This document shows, piece after piece, positions 51,987 to 61,112 of a stretch of DNA of 64,000 nt. Origin of the DNA: Nocardia gamkensis NBRC 108242. GTDB taxonomy: Bacteria > Actinomycetota > Actinomycetes > Mycobacteriales > Mycobacteriaceae. The first letter of the stretch is position 1, and every line of letters starts with the position of its first letter. The translations under genes were made by a program, and so were the position numbers. Below the pieces are notes generated by a model. It was not told the origin of the DNA. It saw only the letters and a program-made list of their open reading frames with translations, and made no database searches. The stretch is from contig NZ_BDBM01000011.1 of NCBI RefSeq assembly GCF_001612985.1, positions 62,001-126,000 on the forward strand. Reading direction: 5' to 3'.

Positions 51987-52424
51987 TCATTCGGGCGGCG
52001 CCGGTCGACGGATGTCGTCGGCCACCGATCCGCCCGCTACGTCGGCGGCGACACCGATCTGCTCCTCGTAGGGCAGGTCGACCGGCACGCGGTCGCTGTC
52101 GGAGGTGATGTCTTTCAGCCTGTGGTCGTCGTCCTCGGGTCTCCCGCTTTCCTCCTCGGGGACGCGGTTCGGATCGACGTCCGGTTCCTCCTCGGCGAGC
52201 CGGTCCCCGATCGGCCGCGGATGAGCTTGCTCCCACGGTGTCACGCCGTACTTCGTGACGCCGCTCCAGTGTTCCGGTGGGTCCATTCCGGCCTCCAGCG
52301 GGTCGGAACGCAGTCGGTCCTCGTCGAGATCCTCGGCGCTGTTGAGCGCCGCCGGATCGGATTCGACCGAGTCGGGTGCCCCCGTGTCCTGCGGCGGGTC
52401 ATAGGTCTCGTTCGGTTCGGTCAT
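51987..52424 (-). CDS. Acidic hypothetical protein, DUF5709-like
   Basis: A 145-residue, strongly acidic protein without hydrophobic segments. LRSDPLEAGMDPPEHWSG and WEQAHPRPIGDRLAEEEPDV resemble the DUF5709 pattern of a G-PPE motif followed by an RLAxExPD motif. The ATG at 52422-52424 has GGAGG upstream. Single gene between the VOC terminator and the serine hydrolase. Probably a disordered stress-related protein, but no function is known. Confidence 0.58.
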   Translation of the reverse strand: MTEPNETYDPPQDTGAPDSVESDPAALNSAEDLDEDRLRSDPLEAGMDPPEHWSGVTKYGVTPWEQAHPRPIGDRLAEEEPDVDPNRVPEEESGRPEDDDHRLKDITSDSDRVPVDLPYEEQIGVAADVAGGSVADDIRRPAPPE

Positions 52425-52545
52425 CACTGCCTCCTCTCCTGCATTCAGCGACTTCCCGGAACTGCTGGCAGCAAACCCTCGGAGAGGGGCCAACAGCGCC
52501 TGTCGAGGGGCACACACCACGGCCGCGGGCGCACGGCCGGCGAAG

Positions 52546-54144
52546 TCACCTACGGGTGAACACGCCGAGGTGTTCGGTGTCGTAGTACTCGAGCGTGAGC
52601 TTGCTGTCCTCGAAGGTCGCCCGGGAGACCGAGCCGTGGTTGGCGTTTTCACCGGCCGGTGTGAAGACGAAAGTGTCACCATCCCAGTGCTCCAGTGGGA
52701 AGGTCATCTTGTTCGGGCCCAGGCTGAGGGTCAGGGAATTGCCGGTGGCGGCGACCGTCGCCGGGCCGTAGTAGGGATTGTCGTAGGTGCCGGTATACGA
52801 GGCGCGCGGTCGAGCGGGAGCGGGGTCGGCGGGCGGCTGCTTGCCCGCAAGCGCCCCTGCCGGGGCGCCCAGCGGCTGGAATGCTGTTCGATAGCGCGAG
52901 CGCCAGTCCTGCTGGATCTTCCCGAACTGGACCAGGTCGGCGAACTCCGCGTTCAGCGTTTCCGGCACGCCGATCGGTGCCGCGTTGGTGAGTGTCACGA
53001 TGCCGACGTCGGCGGAGGGAATCAAGGTGAACGCCGTGCCCGCACCGAGGCCGAACGCCCCCGAGTGACCGAGTACGACCCGGCCCGAGGCGGAATCGCC
53101 GACGTTGAAACCGAATCCGTAGAACCCGGCGCGCGCGTCGGGCGTCTTCGGCGGCGCCGACACCGCCTGGGGGGAGATGGCGGGCAGCAGATCCTCCGGT
53201 AGCACCAGGACGGAGCCACCCGCAGAGCCGTTCGCGAGCACCATCGTCATCCATTTGGCCAGGTCGGCGACCGAGGAACTGACCCCTCCCGCCGGAGACT
53301 GGGCGTCCGGTCGACGCTGGGGATTGGCCGGCTCGTACTTGCCGTCGACCAGAACGTGCCCCTCGGCCCGGTTCGCGCGAGCCGCGAAGTCGGCGTAGCG
53401 GGAACTGGTCGATGTCATGCCGAGCGGGCGGTAGATCGTCTGTTCGGACAACGTCTCCCAGTCGGTTCCCGCCGCCGTGGCCACGGCGACAGCGGCCGCG
53501 GTCAGCCCGAAATTGGTGTATTCGTAGGAGTCCCGGAAGGCGCCCAGCGGCAGCAGCCGGAGCCGGTCGAGAATCTGTCCGCGGTCGTAGCCGAGGTCCT
53601 CCAGCAGGTCACCCGCGTGATCGGGCAGTCCGGAGCGGTGCGCGTACAGGTCGCCGACCGTGACGTGCTCGGTGACGTAGGGATCGGCGAGCGCGAAGGA
53701 CGGCAGCAGCCGGTGTACCGGAGTGTCCCATTCGACACCCCCCGCGGCGATCCGGCGAGCCACGACCGTCGCTCCGACCGGCTTGGACAGCGACGCGAGC
53801 TGGAAGACCGTATCCGGGTCCACCTTCTCCTCGGTCACGACGTCGCGGACGCCGAAGCCCCTGCTGTACACCACCTTTCCACCGTGCACGACGGCGACCG
53901 CCATGCCGGGAATACCCGAAGCGGTGAGCAGGCTCTCGGCGAGGTCGTCCAGTTCGCCCACGGCATCATCGATCCGTCCGTCCGGTATCGGCACACCGGC
54001 GAACCGGTCGGGCAGCACCGTGGAACCGGACGGTACTGCCGCCTCGGTGGAGTCCGCTTCGTCGCCGCCGCACCCGGTGAGGGCGAGAAGGACGGCCGCC
54101 GCCATCGCCATGGGAGCGAACCATCCGCGCCGCCGTGTGCTCAC
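52546..54144 (-). CDS. Lipoprotein serine hydrolase of the beta-lactamase/PBP4* family
   Basis: A 532-residue exported serine hydrolase of the class C beta-lactamase fold. The N-terminus has a signal sequence ending in the lipobox LTGC (Cys about residue 25). The catalytic SxxK is FQLASLSKP, the YxN is DSYEYTNFG, and the third motif is represented by VLGHSGAFG. A C-terminal beta-domain (DUF3471-like, SYTGTYDNPYYGPATVAA) follows at about 430-532. GTG at 54144. Such proteins are esterases, D-aminopeptidases or carboxypeptidases; beta-lactam hydrolysis is not implied. Confidence 0.88.
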   Translation of the reverse strand: MSTRRRGWFAPMAMAAAVLLALTGCGGDEADSTEAAVPSGSTVLPDRFAGVPIPDGRIDDAVGELDDLAESLLTASGIPGMAVAVVHGGKVVYSRGFGVRDVVTEEKVDPDTVFQLASLSKPVGATVVARRIAAGGVEWDTPVHRLLPSFALADPYVTEHVTVGDLYAHRSGLPDHAGDLLEDLGYDRGQILDRLRLLPLGAFRDSYEYTNFGLTAAAVAVATAAGTDWETLSEQTIYRPLGMTSTSSRYADFAARANRAEGHVLVDGKYEPANPQRRPDAQSPAGGVSSSVADLAKWMTMVLANGSAGGSVLVLPEDLLPAISPQAVSAPPKTPDARAGFYGFGFNVGDSASGRVVLGHSGAFGLGAGTAFTLIPSADVGIVTLTNAAPIGVPETLNAEFADLVQFGKIQQDWRSRYRTAFQPLGAPAGALAGKQPPADPAPARPRASYTGTYDNPYYGPATVAATGNSLTLSLGPNKMTFPLEHWDGDTFVFTPAGENANHGSVSRATFEDSKLTLEYYDTEHLGVFTRR

Positions 54145-54278
54145 GGGTCGCCTCCTGGCTGTCGTAGTGACAAAAGACCAGATAAAGGCTAGTTGAGCAG
54201 AGATAGCTGCGTGGCATGTTCTGGCGTCAGCGGCGGCCGGGCTCCTGCTGAGCTCGCCCCATGGGTCCGGCCGCTGAC

Positions 54279-56000
54279 CTACCCGGCGGCGGGCGTCTCC
54301 CGGATCTGCACGATCGGAAGCACCAGAGCCGCAGGCGAACTCGCCGGAACGACCGGGTTCACCGGTGCGACGGGAGCGATACGACGGTATCCCGTGCCCA
54401 CCGGGGGGCGGGTGTCCACCTCACCCTTGTTGGGCCAGTACGCCGCCGCGCGTTCGGCCTGCGCGGTGATCGTCAGCGACGGGTTGACGCCCAGATTGGC
54501 CGAGACCGCCGCGCCGTCGACCACGCTGAGCGTGGGGTAGCCGTAGACGCGGTGGTAGGCGTCGATCACGCCGTGCTCGGCGTCGGCTCCGATCACGGCT
54601 CCGCCCAGGAAATGGGCCGTGAGCGGGATGTTGAAGATCTCGCCCCAGCTGCCGCCCGCGATGCCGCCGATCTTCTCCGCGACCCGCCTGGTGACGTCGT
54701 TGCCCACCGGGATCCAGGTGGGATTGGGCTCGCCGTGGCCCTGTCTGCTGGTGAGCTTGCGGCCGAACAGGCCGCGCTTGGTGTAGGTGGTGATCGAATT
54801 GTCCAGGTGCTGCATGACCAGCGAGATGATGGTCCGTTCGCTCCAGTTCCTGGTGCTCAGGAAGCTGAGCAGGTTCATCGGATGCCGCAGCACCAAGCCC
54901 AGGAAGCGCAGCCAGCGCGGGATGCGCCCACCGCCGTCCACCATGAGCGTCTGGAGCAGGCCCATGGCATTGGAGCCCTTGCCGTAGCGGACCGGCTCGA
55001 TGTGCGTGTCCGGGGTGGGGTGGATGGACGAGGTGATCGCGACGCCCTTGGTGAAGTCGACGCCGGGGCGCACCTTCTTGGTGGCCGCGCCGACGATCGA
55101 TTCCGAGTTGGTGCGCGTGAGCATGCCGAGCCGATCGGACAGGTCCGGCAATACCTTTTTGTCGCGCATGGCGAACAGCAGCTTCTGCGTGCCGCGCGTG
55201 CCCGCGGCGAGCACGACGTGCGAAGCGGTGAGCGTCCTGGGCTGCTTGCGAAGCCACGCGCCGGTGCGGGCGGTGGACACGTCCCAGGTGCCGTCGGGAT
55301 GCGGACGTAGCTCGGTGACCGTCGTCATCGGAATGATCTCGGCGCCTGCCTTTTCCGCCAGGTAGAGGTAGTTCTTCACCAAGGTGTTCTTGGCGCCGTA
55401 CTTGCAGCCCACCATGCAGTCGCCGCATTCGACGCACCCGGTGCGCTCGGGGCCGACGCCGCCGAAGTACGGATCGGGCACCGTCTTGCCCGGCTCGCCG
55501 AAGAACACGCCGACGGGAGTCTGCACGAACGTGTCGCCGACGCCCATGTCGTCGGCGACGGCCTTGAAGACCTCGTCGGCGGGCGTCAGGTGCGGATTGC
55601 GGACCACGCCGAGCATCTGCTGCGCGCGCTCGTAGTAGGGGGTCAGCTCGTCGCGCCAATCGGTGATGTCACGCCACTGCGCGTCGCGGAAGAACGGCTC
55701 CGGCGGCACGTACAGGGTGTTCGCGTAATTCAACGAACCGCCCCCCACGCCCGCGCCGCCGAGGATGAGGACATTGCGGAGCGGATGGATGCGCTGGATT
55801 CCATAGCAGCCGAGGGCGGGCGCCCACAGGAACTTCTTCAGCTCCCAGCTGGTCTCGGGCAACTCGTCGTCGGCGAAGCGCCTGCCCGCCTCCAGTACGC
55901 CGACCTTGTAACCCTTCTCCACCAGCCGGAGCGCGGTGACGCTGCCGCCGAACCCCGAACCGACGATCAGCACGTCGAAATCCGTCGTCCGCTGGTCCAT
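54279..56000 (-). CDS. GMC-family oxidoreductase (ChoD/cholesterol-oxidase-like)
   Basis: A 573-residue FAD enzyme. VLIVGSGFGGSVTALRLVEKG binds FAD, GAGVGGGSLNYANTL is the family signature, and CVECGDCMVGCKYGAKNT is the cysteine-rich motif of the mycobacterial ChoD-type subfamily. LNVNPSL-type FAD-closing strands appear near the C-terminus (SANLGVNPSLTITAQAERAA). Cholesterol oxidation is proposed for related proteins but unproven for many. The ATG at 55998-56000 is divergent from the TetR gene at 56187, which may repress it. No signal peptide is seen. Confidence 0.88.
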   Translation of the reverse strand: MDQRTTDFDVLIVGSGFGGSVTALRLVEKGYKVGVLEAGRRFADDELPETSWELKKFLWAPALGCYGIQRIHPLRNVLILGGAGVGGGSLNYANTLYVPPEPFFRDAQWRDITDWRDELTPYYERAQQMLGVVRNPHLTPADEVFKAVADDMGVGDTFVQTPVGVFFGEPGKTVPDPYFGGVGPERTGCVECGDCMVGCKYGAKNTLVKNYLYLAEKAGAEIIPMTTVTELRPHPDGTWDVSTARTGAWLRKQPRTLTASHVVLAAGTRGTQKLLFAMRDKKVLPDLSDRLGMLTRTNSESIVGAATKKVRPGVDFTKGVAITSSIHPTPDTHIEPVRYGKGSNAMGLLQTLMVDGGGRIPRWLRFLGLVLRHPMNLLSFLSTRNWSERTIISLVMQHLDNSITTYTKRGLFGRKLTSRQGHGEPNPTWIPVGNDVTRRVAEKIGGIAGGSWGEIFNIPLTAHFLGGAVIGADAEHGVIDAYHRVYGYPTLSVVDGAAVSANLGVNPSLTITAQAERAAAYWPNKGEVDTRPPVGTGYRRIAPVAPVNPVVPASSPAALVLPIVQIRETPAAG

Positions 56001-56132
56001 GTGGAACTCCTCGATCGTGTCGCCAGTGACTCGGCTTACACTACTCTCCGGTAAGTAGCGGTCCGCAACTCGGCTGGAAACGGCGGATCGCTGCGGTAAT
56101 GCGGTTTGCCAGGAGTTACCCGGACCGTTTTC

Positions 56133-56180
56133 AGAGCGATGCTCTCATTAGTTGACAACGCTCTCTGAATGGCGCATGGT
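56133..56180 (+). promoter_or_regulatory. Promoter and possible operator of the divergent TetR/GMC pair
   Basis: AGAGC-GAT-GCTCT (56133-56145) is a short inverted repeat. TTGACA at 56152-56157 and CATGGT at 56175-56180, 17 bp apart, look like -35 and -10 elements, and the -10 ends 6 bases before the ATG at 56187, as in a leaderless transcript. The repeat just upstream is the natural TetR site. Confidence 0.42.
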
Positions 56181-56186
56181 TTTGTC

Positions 56187-56882
56187 ATGCCGACGACACC
56201 GCGTGCCCGGGCCAGGGCCCAGACCATGAACGACATCGTCCGGATCGGGCGCGAACACCTGGCGACCGACGGCGCCGCCGCCCTGTCGCTGCGTGCGGTG
56301 GCGCGTGACCTCGGCGTGGTCTCCTCGGCGGTGTACCGATATGTCCGCAGTCGCGACGAGTTGCTGACCCTGCTCGTCGTGGACGGTTACAACGCGCTCG
56401 GCGACGCGGTCGACGCCACGGTGGCGGCCGAGGCCGATCCGATCGACGGGTTGCGGGCGCTCGGGCGAACGGTACGGCGCTGGGCGCTGGCCGAACCCGC
56501 CCGCTACGGGTTGCTGTTCGGCACGCCGGTCCCCGGTTACGAGGCACCGGCTGCCGAGACCATCGCGCCGGGCACCCGCGTGATCGCCACGATGCTGACC
56601 CTCTTCGCTCGGGCATACGAAGCAGGCGAACTCGTGGCCCCGGCGGGGGAGCCCCGGATATCCACCGCTCTCGCGGGCAGTTTCACGCGGATCCGCGACC
56701 AGTTCCAGCTGGAGGTGCCCGATTGGCTGATCGTCCGCGGCGTGACGTTCTGGGTCGGTCTGTTCGGGGCGGTGAGCGCGGACGTCTTCGACATGTACGG
56801 CGCCGACACCTTCGCCGACCGGGAGGAATTGTTCGAACTGCAACTCGACGGGCTGTTGGACATGCTCGGTCACCGGCCGTGA
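56187..56882 (+). CDS. TetR-family transcriptional regulator
   Basis: A 231-residue TetR protein. MNDIVRIGREHLATDGAAAL, then LRAVARDLGVVSSAVYRYVRSRDELLTLLV form the HTH with a YRYV recognition helix. The rest is the helical ligand domain with TetR_C-type features (WALAEPARYGLLFGTPVPGY), typical of a large actinobacterial group. The ATG at 56187 is chosen because a promoter-like pair fits a leaderless start there; ATG 56169 would add six residues. Divergent from the GMC oxidoreductase. Confidence 0.85.
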   Translation: MPTTPRARARAQTMNDIVRIGREHLATDGAAALSLRAVARDLGVVSSAVYRYVRSRDELLTLLVVDGYNALGDAVDATVAAEADPIDGLRALGRTVRRWALAEPARYGLLFGTPVPGYEAPAAETIAPGTRVIATMLTLFARAYEAGELVAPAGEPRISTALAGSFTRIRDQFQLEVPDWLIVRGVTFWVGLFGAVSADVFDMYGADTFADREELFELQLDGLLDMLGHRP

Positions 56883-56916
56883 TTCCGCCCCCGGACGGGG
56901 GAGTCCGCGATCGGTC

Positions 56917-57927
56917 GTGGCGGCGTGTGTTGCGATGGGAGGCGTGACTTCCTCCGAACAGCCCCCGGCACCCGATATCAGTGCGGCGACGGCATGGGCG
57001 CGCCGGATCGGTGTGCGGATGCCACTGGTCAACGCGCCGATGGGTGGCGTAGCGGGCGGACGGCTCGCCGCGGCGGTGACCGCGGCCGGTGGACTGGGCA
57101 TGATCGGGATGGGCAGCGCCGGATCGGTCGCGGCGCTGGAGCGGGAACTTCCGCACATCCGGGGCTTGGACGGGCCGTTCGGCATCGGTCTCGTCGATTG
57201 GGTCGTCGCGCGCGAGCCGCGGCTGCTGGAGGTCGCGATCGAGGCTCGTCCCGCCCTGATCTCGGTGAGCTTCGGCGCGGACCTGGATTGGGCGGCTCGC
57301 GTCGCGGACGCGGGAATCGTCCCGGCCACCCAGGTCTACAGCGGGCAGGACGCGCGGCGTGCGCAAGACGCGGGCATCGGCGTCCTCGTGGCCCGCGGCG
57401 TGGAGGGCGGCGGACACGGCGCCGTGAACGCGCCGCTGCTGCCGCTGCTGGACGAGGTGCTGGCCGTGGCGACGGTCCCGGTGCTCGCGGCGGGCGGCAT
57501 CGGGGCACCGCGGGATCTCGCCGCCGTACTCCGAGCGGGGGCCAGTGGCGCATGGCTCGGTACTTGTCTGGCGGCGTGCTCGGAATCGTTGCTGTCGGAT
57601 GCGGGCCGCCGAGCCCTGCTCGACGCGCGCGGTACCGACACCGTGCTCACCCGCGCCTACGACGTGGGGATGGAATTGCCGTGGCCGGTGAGGTTTCCCG
57701 CGCGAGTGCTGCGCACCGGATTCACCGACCGATGGACCGGACGGGAGGAGGAACTCGCCATGGATCCGGTGGCCAAGCACGCGCTCACCGCCGCGCTCGC
57801 CGCGAACGATCCGGCCGTCGCGCCGATCGACGCGGGCTCACGCGTCGACCTGGTGACCTCAGTGGAACCGGCCGCTCGAGTGCTGGAGCGGCTGTGGTCA
57901 GGGGCGACGGGATCGGTCGCGGGCTGA
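56917..57927 (+). CDS. Nitronate monooxygenase (2-nitropropane dioxygenase family)
   Basis: A TIM-barrel FMN enzyme of about 330 residues. MPLVNAPMGGVAGGRLAAAV, then TAAGGLGMIGMG are the N-terminal FMN-binding turns. VARGVEGGGHGA matches the QGxEAGGHxG signature (the catalytic His is kept), and VLAAGGIGAPRDLAAVLRAGASGAWLGT is the phosphate-binding end. The exact start is uncertain: GTG 56917, ATG 56935 and GTG 56944 are possible; the last is closest to the family start. It follows the TetR gene by 34 bp on the same strand. It would oxidise nitronates or a related anion. Confidence 0.86.
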   Translation: MAACVAMGGVTSSEQPPAPDISAATAWARRIGVRMPLVNAPMGGVAGGRLAAAVTAAGGLGMIGMGSAGSVAALERELPHIRGLDGPFGIGLVDWVVAREPRLLEVAIEARPALISVSFGADLDWAARVADAGIVPATQVYSGQDARRAQDAGIGVLVARGVEGGGHGAVNAPLLPLLDEVLAVATVPVLAAGGIGAPRDLAAVLRAGASGAWLGTCLAACSESLLSDAGRRALLDARGTDTVLTRAYDVGMELPWPVRFPARVLRTGFTDRWTGREEELAMDPVAKHALTAALAANDPAVAPIDAGSRVDLVTSVEPAARVLERLWSGATGSVAG

Positions 57928-57932
57928 GCGTT

Positions 57933-58127
57933 TCAGTCCTCGCTGCTGGTCCGCTCGCCGAGATAGCGGAGCAGCTCGGGATCGGAGGAGGTCAGCCGAT
58001 CGACTTCCTCACCGCCGGTGCATTGGTAGAGCGCGACGGTGACCGAACCGGATCGGCGCCCGGCGACCCGCCACACCCCGCCCGCGTCGGTCCAGCGCCG
58101 GAGTACCGCGACGGGATCGTCGGTCAC
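57933..58127 (-). CDS. Small conserved-type protein (64 residues)
   Basis: GTG at 58125-58127. The sequence (VLRRWTDAGGVWRVAGRRSG, VTVALYQCTGGEEVDRLTSSDPEL) has the pattern of a small actinobacterial protein with a central beta-sheet, which I recognise by pattern but not by name. It is convergent with the nitronate monooxygenase, 5 bp apart, and lies upstream of the GH1 stop by 30 bp. Function unknown. Confidence 0.62.
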   Translation of the reverse strand: MTDDPVAVLRRWTDAGGVWRVAGRRSGSVTVALYQCTGGEEVDRLTSSDPELLRYLGERTSSED

Positions 58128-58162
58128 CGCCTACCTCCACTCGCCGGCATGCGGCGTCGATC

Positions 58163-59482
58163 TCACCGTGGCACGGTGACCGGGTCGGAGCAGCTTGCCG
58201 GTCCGTCCACGAAAGAGCAATCCTTCGGCGCGCGGGTCGGCCGGTACCCGGGCGCGACGCCGCCGGTTCGGGTGATGTCCGTATAGGCGGCCACCGCGTC
58301 CGTTGGCTTGCGCGTCAGGGCCGGATCGGTGCGGACGTCGACCGTGTACAGGCCGAAACGTGGTGTGTAGGAACCCCACTCGTAGTTGTCGGTGAGACTC
58401 CAGTAGTTGTAGCCGATCAGATCGATGCCGTCGGCCTTGGCGCGCTGTAGCCAGTAGACGGTGTCGCGGAGGGAATCGGCGCGGCCGTATCCGTCCGCCC
58501 GTGGCAGGCCGTTCTCGGTGGGCATTCCGTTCTCCACGATGTAGAGCGGCTTGCCGGGGAACTGGCGCGCGTAGTGCTGCAGCGCGTAGTAGATGCCTTC
58601 CGGCTGCAATGGATTCTTCCACAATTCGGTGAGATTCCCCGTGGTAGTGAGGCTGTCGGGGGAGAGGCCGTAGTAGTAGTCGATGCCGATGTAGTCGAGC
58701 TTCGCGGCGATCCTGTCCACCAGTGGCTTGTTCACCACGTCCTCGGCGGCCGGGATGTAGGCGACATTGCTGGTCACCATCGCATCCGGCTGAACTCGGT
58801 GAATGAAGTCGTAGATGCTGTTGTGCGCCTCGGCGATCCGGTCCTGCATCGCGGGCGCGGCGGCGGGCGGCAATCCGCCGTTGCGCAGTTCGTTCACCAC
58901 GTAGAAGGTCGGCTCGTTGAATGTGACCCACAACGGCTTGTACGGGGCGTAGCGATCGACCACCGCGCGTGCGTTGGCAAGCCAGTCCTCGACGATTCCC
59001 GCGTTGTTCCAGCCCCCGCGGTCGACTGCCCAACCCGGATAGACCCAGTGGTCGAGGGTGATCATGGGGCGCATGCCCGCGGCTGTGATCGCGGCGACCA
59101 CGTTGTCGTAGAACCGCAATCCCTCGGGGTCCCACTTGCCAGGCTCGGGCTGGAGCCGAGCCCACTCGATGCCGATGCGATACACCTTCACGCCCAGGCC
59201 CGCGGCGAGAGCGATGTCCGAGCGGTAGCGCGAATAGAAGTCGATTGAATCCTGATACGGGTCCGATGTCTTGCCAGACGCGACGTAACGGGACCAGTTG
59301 CTGTCCGGGGCATGGCCTTCCGACTGGTACCCCGACGCGGCGACGCCCCAGAGGAAGTCCGGGCCCATCGGCGTGACCACGTCGGGTGGCGCGGGCCGCG
59401 CCGCCGCCGGAGCGGCGACTCCGAGCAAGGCGACGGCGACAGCCGCGAGGGCGGCCGAGACGCGGCGGGGGTGGGAACGCAT
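58163..59482 (-). CDS. Secreted family 1 glycoside hydrolase (beta-glucosidase-like)
   Basis: A 439-residue GH1 enzyme. Signal peptide: VSAALAAVAVALLGVAAPAAA. FLWGVAASGYQSEGHAPDSN is the start of the barrel, RIGIEWARLQPEPG follows, the acid/base Glu is in VTFNEPTFYV and the nucleophile Glu in LYIVENGMPTENG. GYNYWSLTDNYEWGSYTPRFG is the typical C-terminal motif. The ATG at 59480-59482 has AGGAG upstream; the frame reads through to 59665 but those residues are not part of the signal peptide. It would release glucose or another sugar from beta-glycosides outside the cell. Possibly controlled by the MarR upstream. Confidence 0.88.
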   Translation of the reverse strand: MRSHPRRVSAALAAVAVALLGVAAPAAARPAPPDVVTPMGPDFLWGVAASGYQSEGHAPDSNWSRYVASGKTSDPYQDSIDFYSRYRSDIALAAGLGVKVYRIGIEWARLQPEPGKWDPEGLRFYDNVVAAITAAGMRPMITLDHWVYPGWAVDRGGWNNAGIVEDWLANARAVVDRYAPYKPLWVTFNEPTFYVVNELRNGGLPPAAAPAMQDRIAEAHNSIYDFIHRVQPDAMVTSNVAYIPAAEDVVNKPLVDRIAAKLDYIGIDYYYGLSPDSLTTTGNLTELWKNPLQPEGIYYALQHYARQFPGKPLYIVENGMPTENGLPRADGYGRADSLRDTVYWLQRAKADGIDLIGYNYWSLTDNYEWGSYTPRFGLYTVDVRTDPALTRKPTDAVAAYTDITRTGGVAPGYRPTRAPKDCSFVDGPASCSDPVTVPR

Positions 59483-59798
59483 CGAACTCCTGTTCCGAAA
59501 GGGGCGACGGGCGCTCATGGACCTCCGGCGCGCGGATGGGGTAGGGGCCACGGGGGACAGGGTAACTGGTCGCTTGTCCGTTTTCAGGAAGATGCGAGGG
59601 GCGGCGGGCGAGACGACACACTCTGACTTGCTCGGACAGCTACGTAGGGGTGGTGGCGCAGCCACTTGCGCCCAAAAAATATAGATACGTAGATATTCGC
59701 ATCTAACTATATGATCACAATCAGCAATTCAGCTGACGTCCACATCAAAAAAACCAGCAAAGAGGAGGAGGGGTCCGTGCTGGGGCCGGGGATTCCGG
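59483..59798. other. Intergenic, 316 bp, with an AT-rich patch
   Basis: 59670-59760 is strikingly AT-rich for this genome. ATATAG (59679-59684) and CTATAT (59707-59712), with TAGAT/ATCTA inside, form an imperfect inverted repeat. It could be the promoter and operator of the secreted GH1 gene, about 200 bp upstream of its ATG. No gene seen. Confidence 0.42.
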
Positions 59799-60284
59799 TC
59801 AGGCGAGCTCGTCGGCCGAGGCGTGGCCGGCGGCTGCGCTACGTCGGAGGAATTCCGCGATCAGCTCGAGTTCGGCATCGGTGTAGCCATCGCAGATGGC
59901 GTCCATCCGGCCGTTCATTCCGCTGAAAATCCGGTAGAGCTCAGGGTTTCGGTCGTGCAGTGCACGCACGGTGACGGCACGTCGGTCGGCGCCCTCGGGA
60001 TCACGCTCGCGGATCACCCAGCCGCCACGCTGGAGGCGGTCCAGAATGCCGGTCAACGTCGCCGGGTGCAGACCGGCGCGTGCCGCCAACGCGGTCGGCG
60101 TCAGCGGCCCGTGTCGGTTGATCAGATCCAGGCAGGTCCAGTCGACGTCCTTCAGTTCCACCTTGTTGCCGAAGCGGCGGTTGAGTACGGACAGCTGGGT
60201 GTTCAGATCGCGTAGCGCCTCTTTGACGGACGTGACCAACCGCCGGTGTCGCCGGGTCGCGGCCGGATCGGCTACGGAACTCAT
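59799..60284 (-). CDS. MarR-family transcriptional regulator
   Basis: A 161-residue winged-helix regulator. WTCLDLINRHGPLTPTALAARAG, then HPATLTGILDRLQRGGWVIRE form the HTH; DPEGADRRAVTVRAL is the wing with the Asp/Arg pair typical of MarR. The ATG at 60282-60284 has AAGGTGA upstream; a GTG at 60293 is in frame. It precedes the GH1 gene on the same strand across the AT-rich patch. Its target could be itself, the GH1 gene or the divergent region. Confidence 0.86.
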   Translation of the reverse strand: MSSVADPAATRRHRRLVTSVKEALRDLNTQLSVLNRRFGNKVELKDVDWTCLDLINRHGPLTPTALAARAGLHPATLTGILDRLQRGGWVIRERDPEGADRRAVTVRALHDRNPELYRIFSGMNGRMDAICDGYTDAELELIAEFLRRSAAAGHASADELA

Positions 60285-60307
60285 CCAAGTCACCTTCGCG
60301 ATTCTTT

Positions 60308-60322
60308 GTATGGATTCCGTAT
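60308..60322. promoter_or_regulatory. Possible MarR operator
   Basis: GTATGGATTCCGTAT is an imperfect inverted repeat (GTATGGA against TCCGTAT) 24 bp upstream of the MarR ATG, followed by a TATAC. Weak. Confidence 0.3.
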
Positions 60323-60360
60323 TATACGCATCGCCAACTGGAAGAGGCGCCGCCGTGCGC

Positions 60361-61056
60361 TCAGTGCTTGCCGAGCGCCTCGGTGCGAATCAGTCGTAGC
60401 AGGCTGGGATTGTTCGAGGTGGTGACGACGCTGACGATCTTCTGGACATATCGGTCGTCGTCGACGAGCCGGAGTAGGCAGGCGGCCAGGTCCGCTCGGG
60501 AGGTGAACCGGCCCTCGGCGTGGCCTTCCGCGACTGTGTAGTCGGTGACGAGCGCGGAGGTGTACAGGCCACTCGGGCGCACGACCGTCCAGTCGAGTTC
60601 GGTTTCCGTGAGCAGGGATTCCATCGCACGCATATCGTCGTAGAGCGTTTTGCCCATGACCTGCGTGAGGTAGGGCTGCAAGACGCGATTGAACAGAAAG
60701 CCCGCGTCCGCATGTGGTTTGGGGTCCACGGCACTGGACGAGACGACCGCGATACGGCGTACCGCGTGCTTGCGCATGGCGGCGACGATATTGGCGACCC
60801 CGGCCGAATACGTCGTGATCGGTTGCTTGCTGTAGGGCACACCGAGTGTCGACAGCACCGCGTCGCCGCCCGCGATCGCGCTCTCGACGGAGTCCGCCGC
60901 ATGGACGTCGCCCTCGAACGTTGTGAGCCGGTCGTGTTCGAGCGGGAAGTCGCGTGGCTTGCGAGTGACCGCGACGACGTCATGACCGGCCGCGAGGGCC
61001 TGAGTGGTCAGCAAGCGGCCGGTGGGACCGTTCGCCCCGAAGACGATGAGACGCAT
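60361..61056 (-). CDS. NAD(P)H-binding protein, NmrA/atypical SDR family
   Basis: A 231-residue atypical SDR. LIVFGANGPTGRLLTTQAL binds NAD(P); VAVTRKPRDF is the next strand, VLSTLGVPYSKQP and VVSSSAVDPKPH follow, and DDMRAMESLLTETELDWTVVRPSGLY is the typical C-terminal part. The YxxxK pair of oxidoreductases is not obvious, so it may be a redox sensor or a reductase of biliverdin/flavin type. ATG with AAGGAAC upstream. It follows the NmrA-like gene at 61113 by 57 bp, probably in one operon. Confidence 0.86.
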   Translation of the reverse strand: MRLIVFGANGPTGRLLTTQALAAGHDVVAVTRKPRDFPLEHDRLTTFEGDVHAADSVESAIAGGDAVLSTLGVPYSKQPITTYSAGVANIVAAMRKHAVRRIAVVSSSAVDPKPHADAGFLFNRVLQPYLTQVMGKTLYDDMRAMESLLTETELDWTVVRPSGLYTSALVTDYTVAEGHAEGRFTSRADLAACLLRLVDDDRYVQKIVSVVTTSNNPSLLRLIRTEALGKH

Positions 61057-61112
61057 TGTTGTTCCTTCTGAGTTGGTACGGGCCCGGGAAAGCGGCACCG
61101 GAAGGGACGGCG

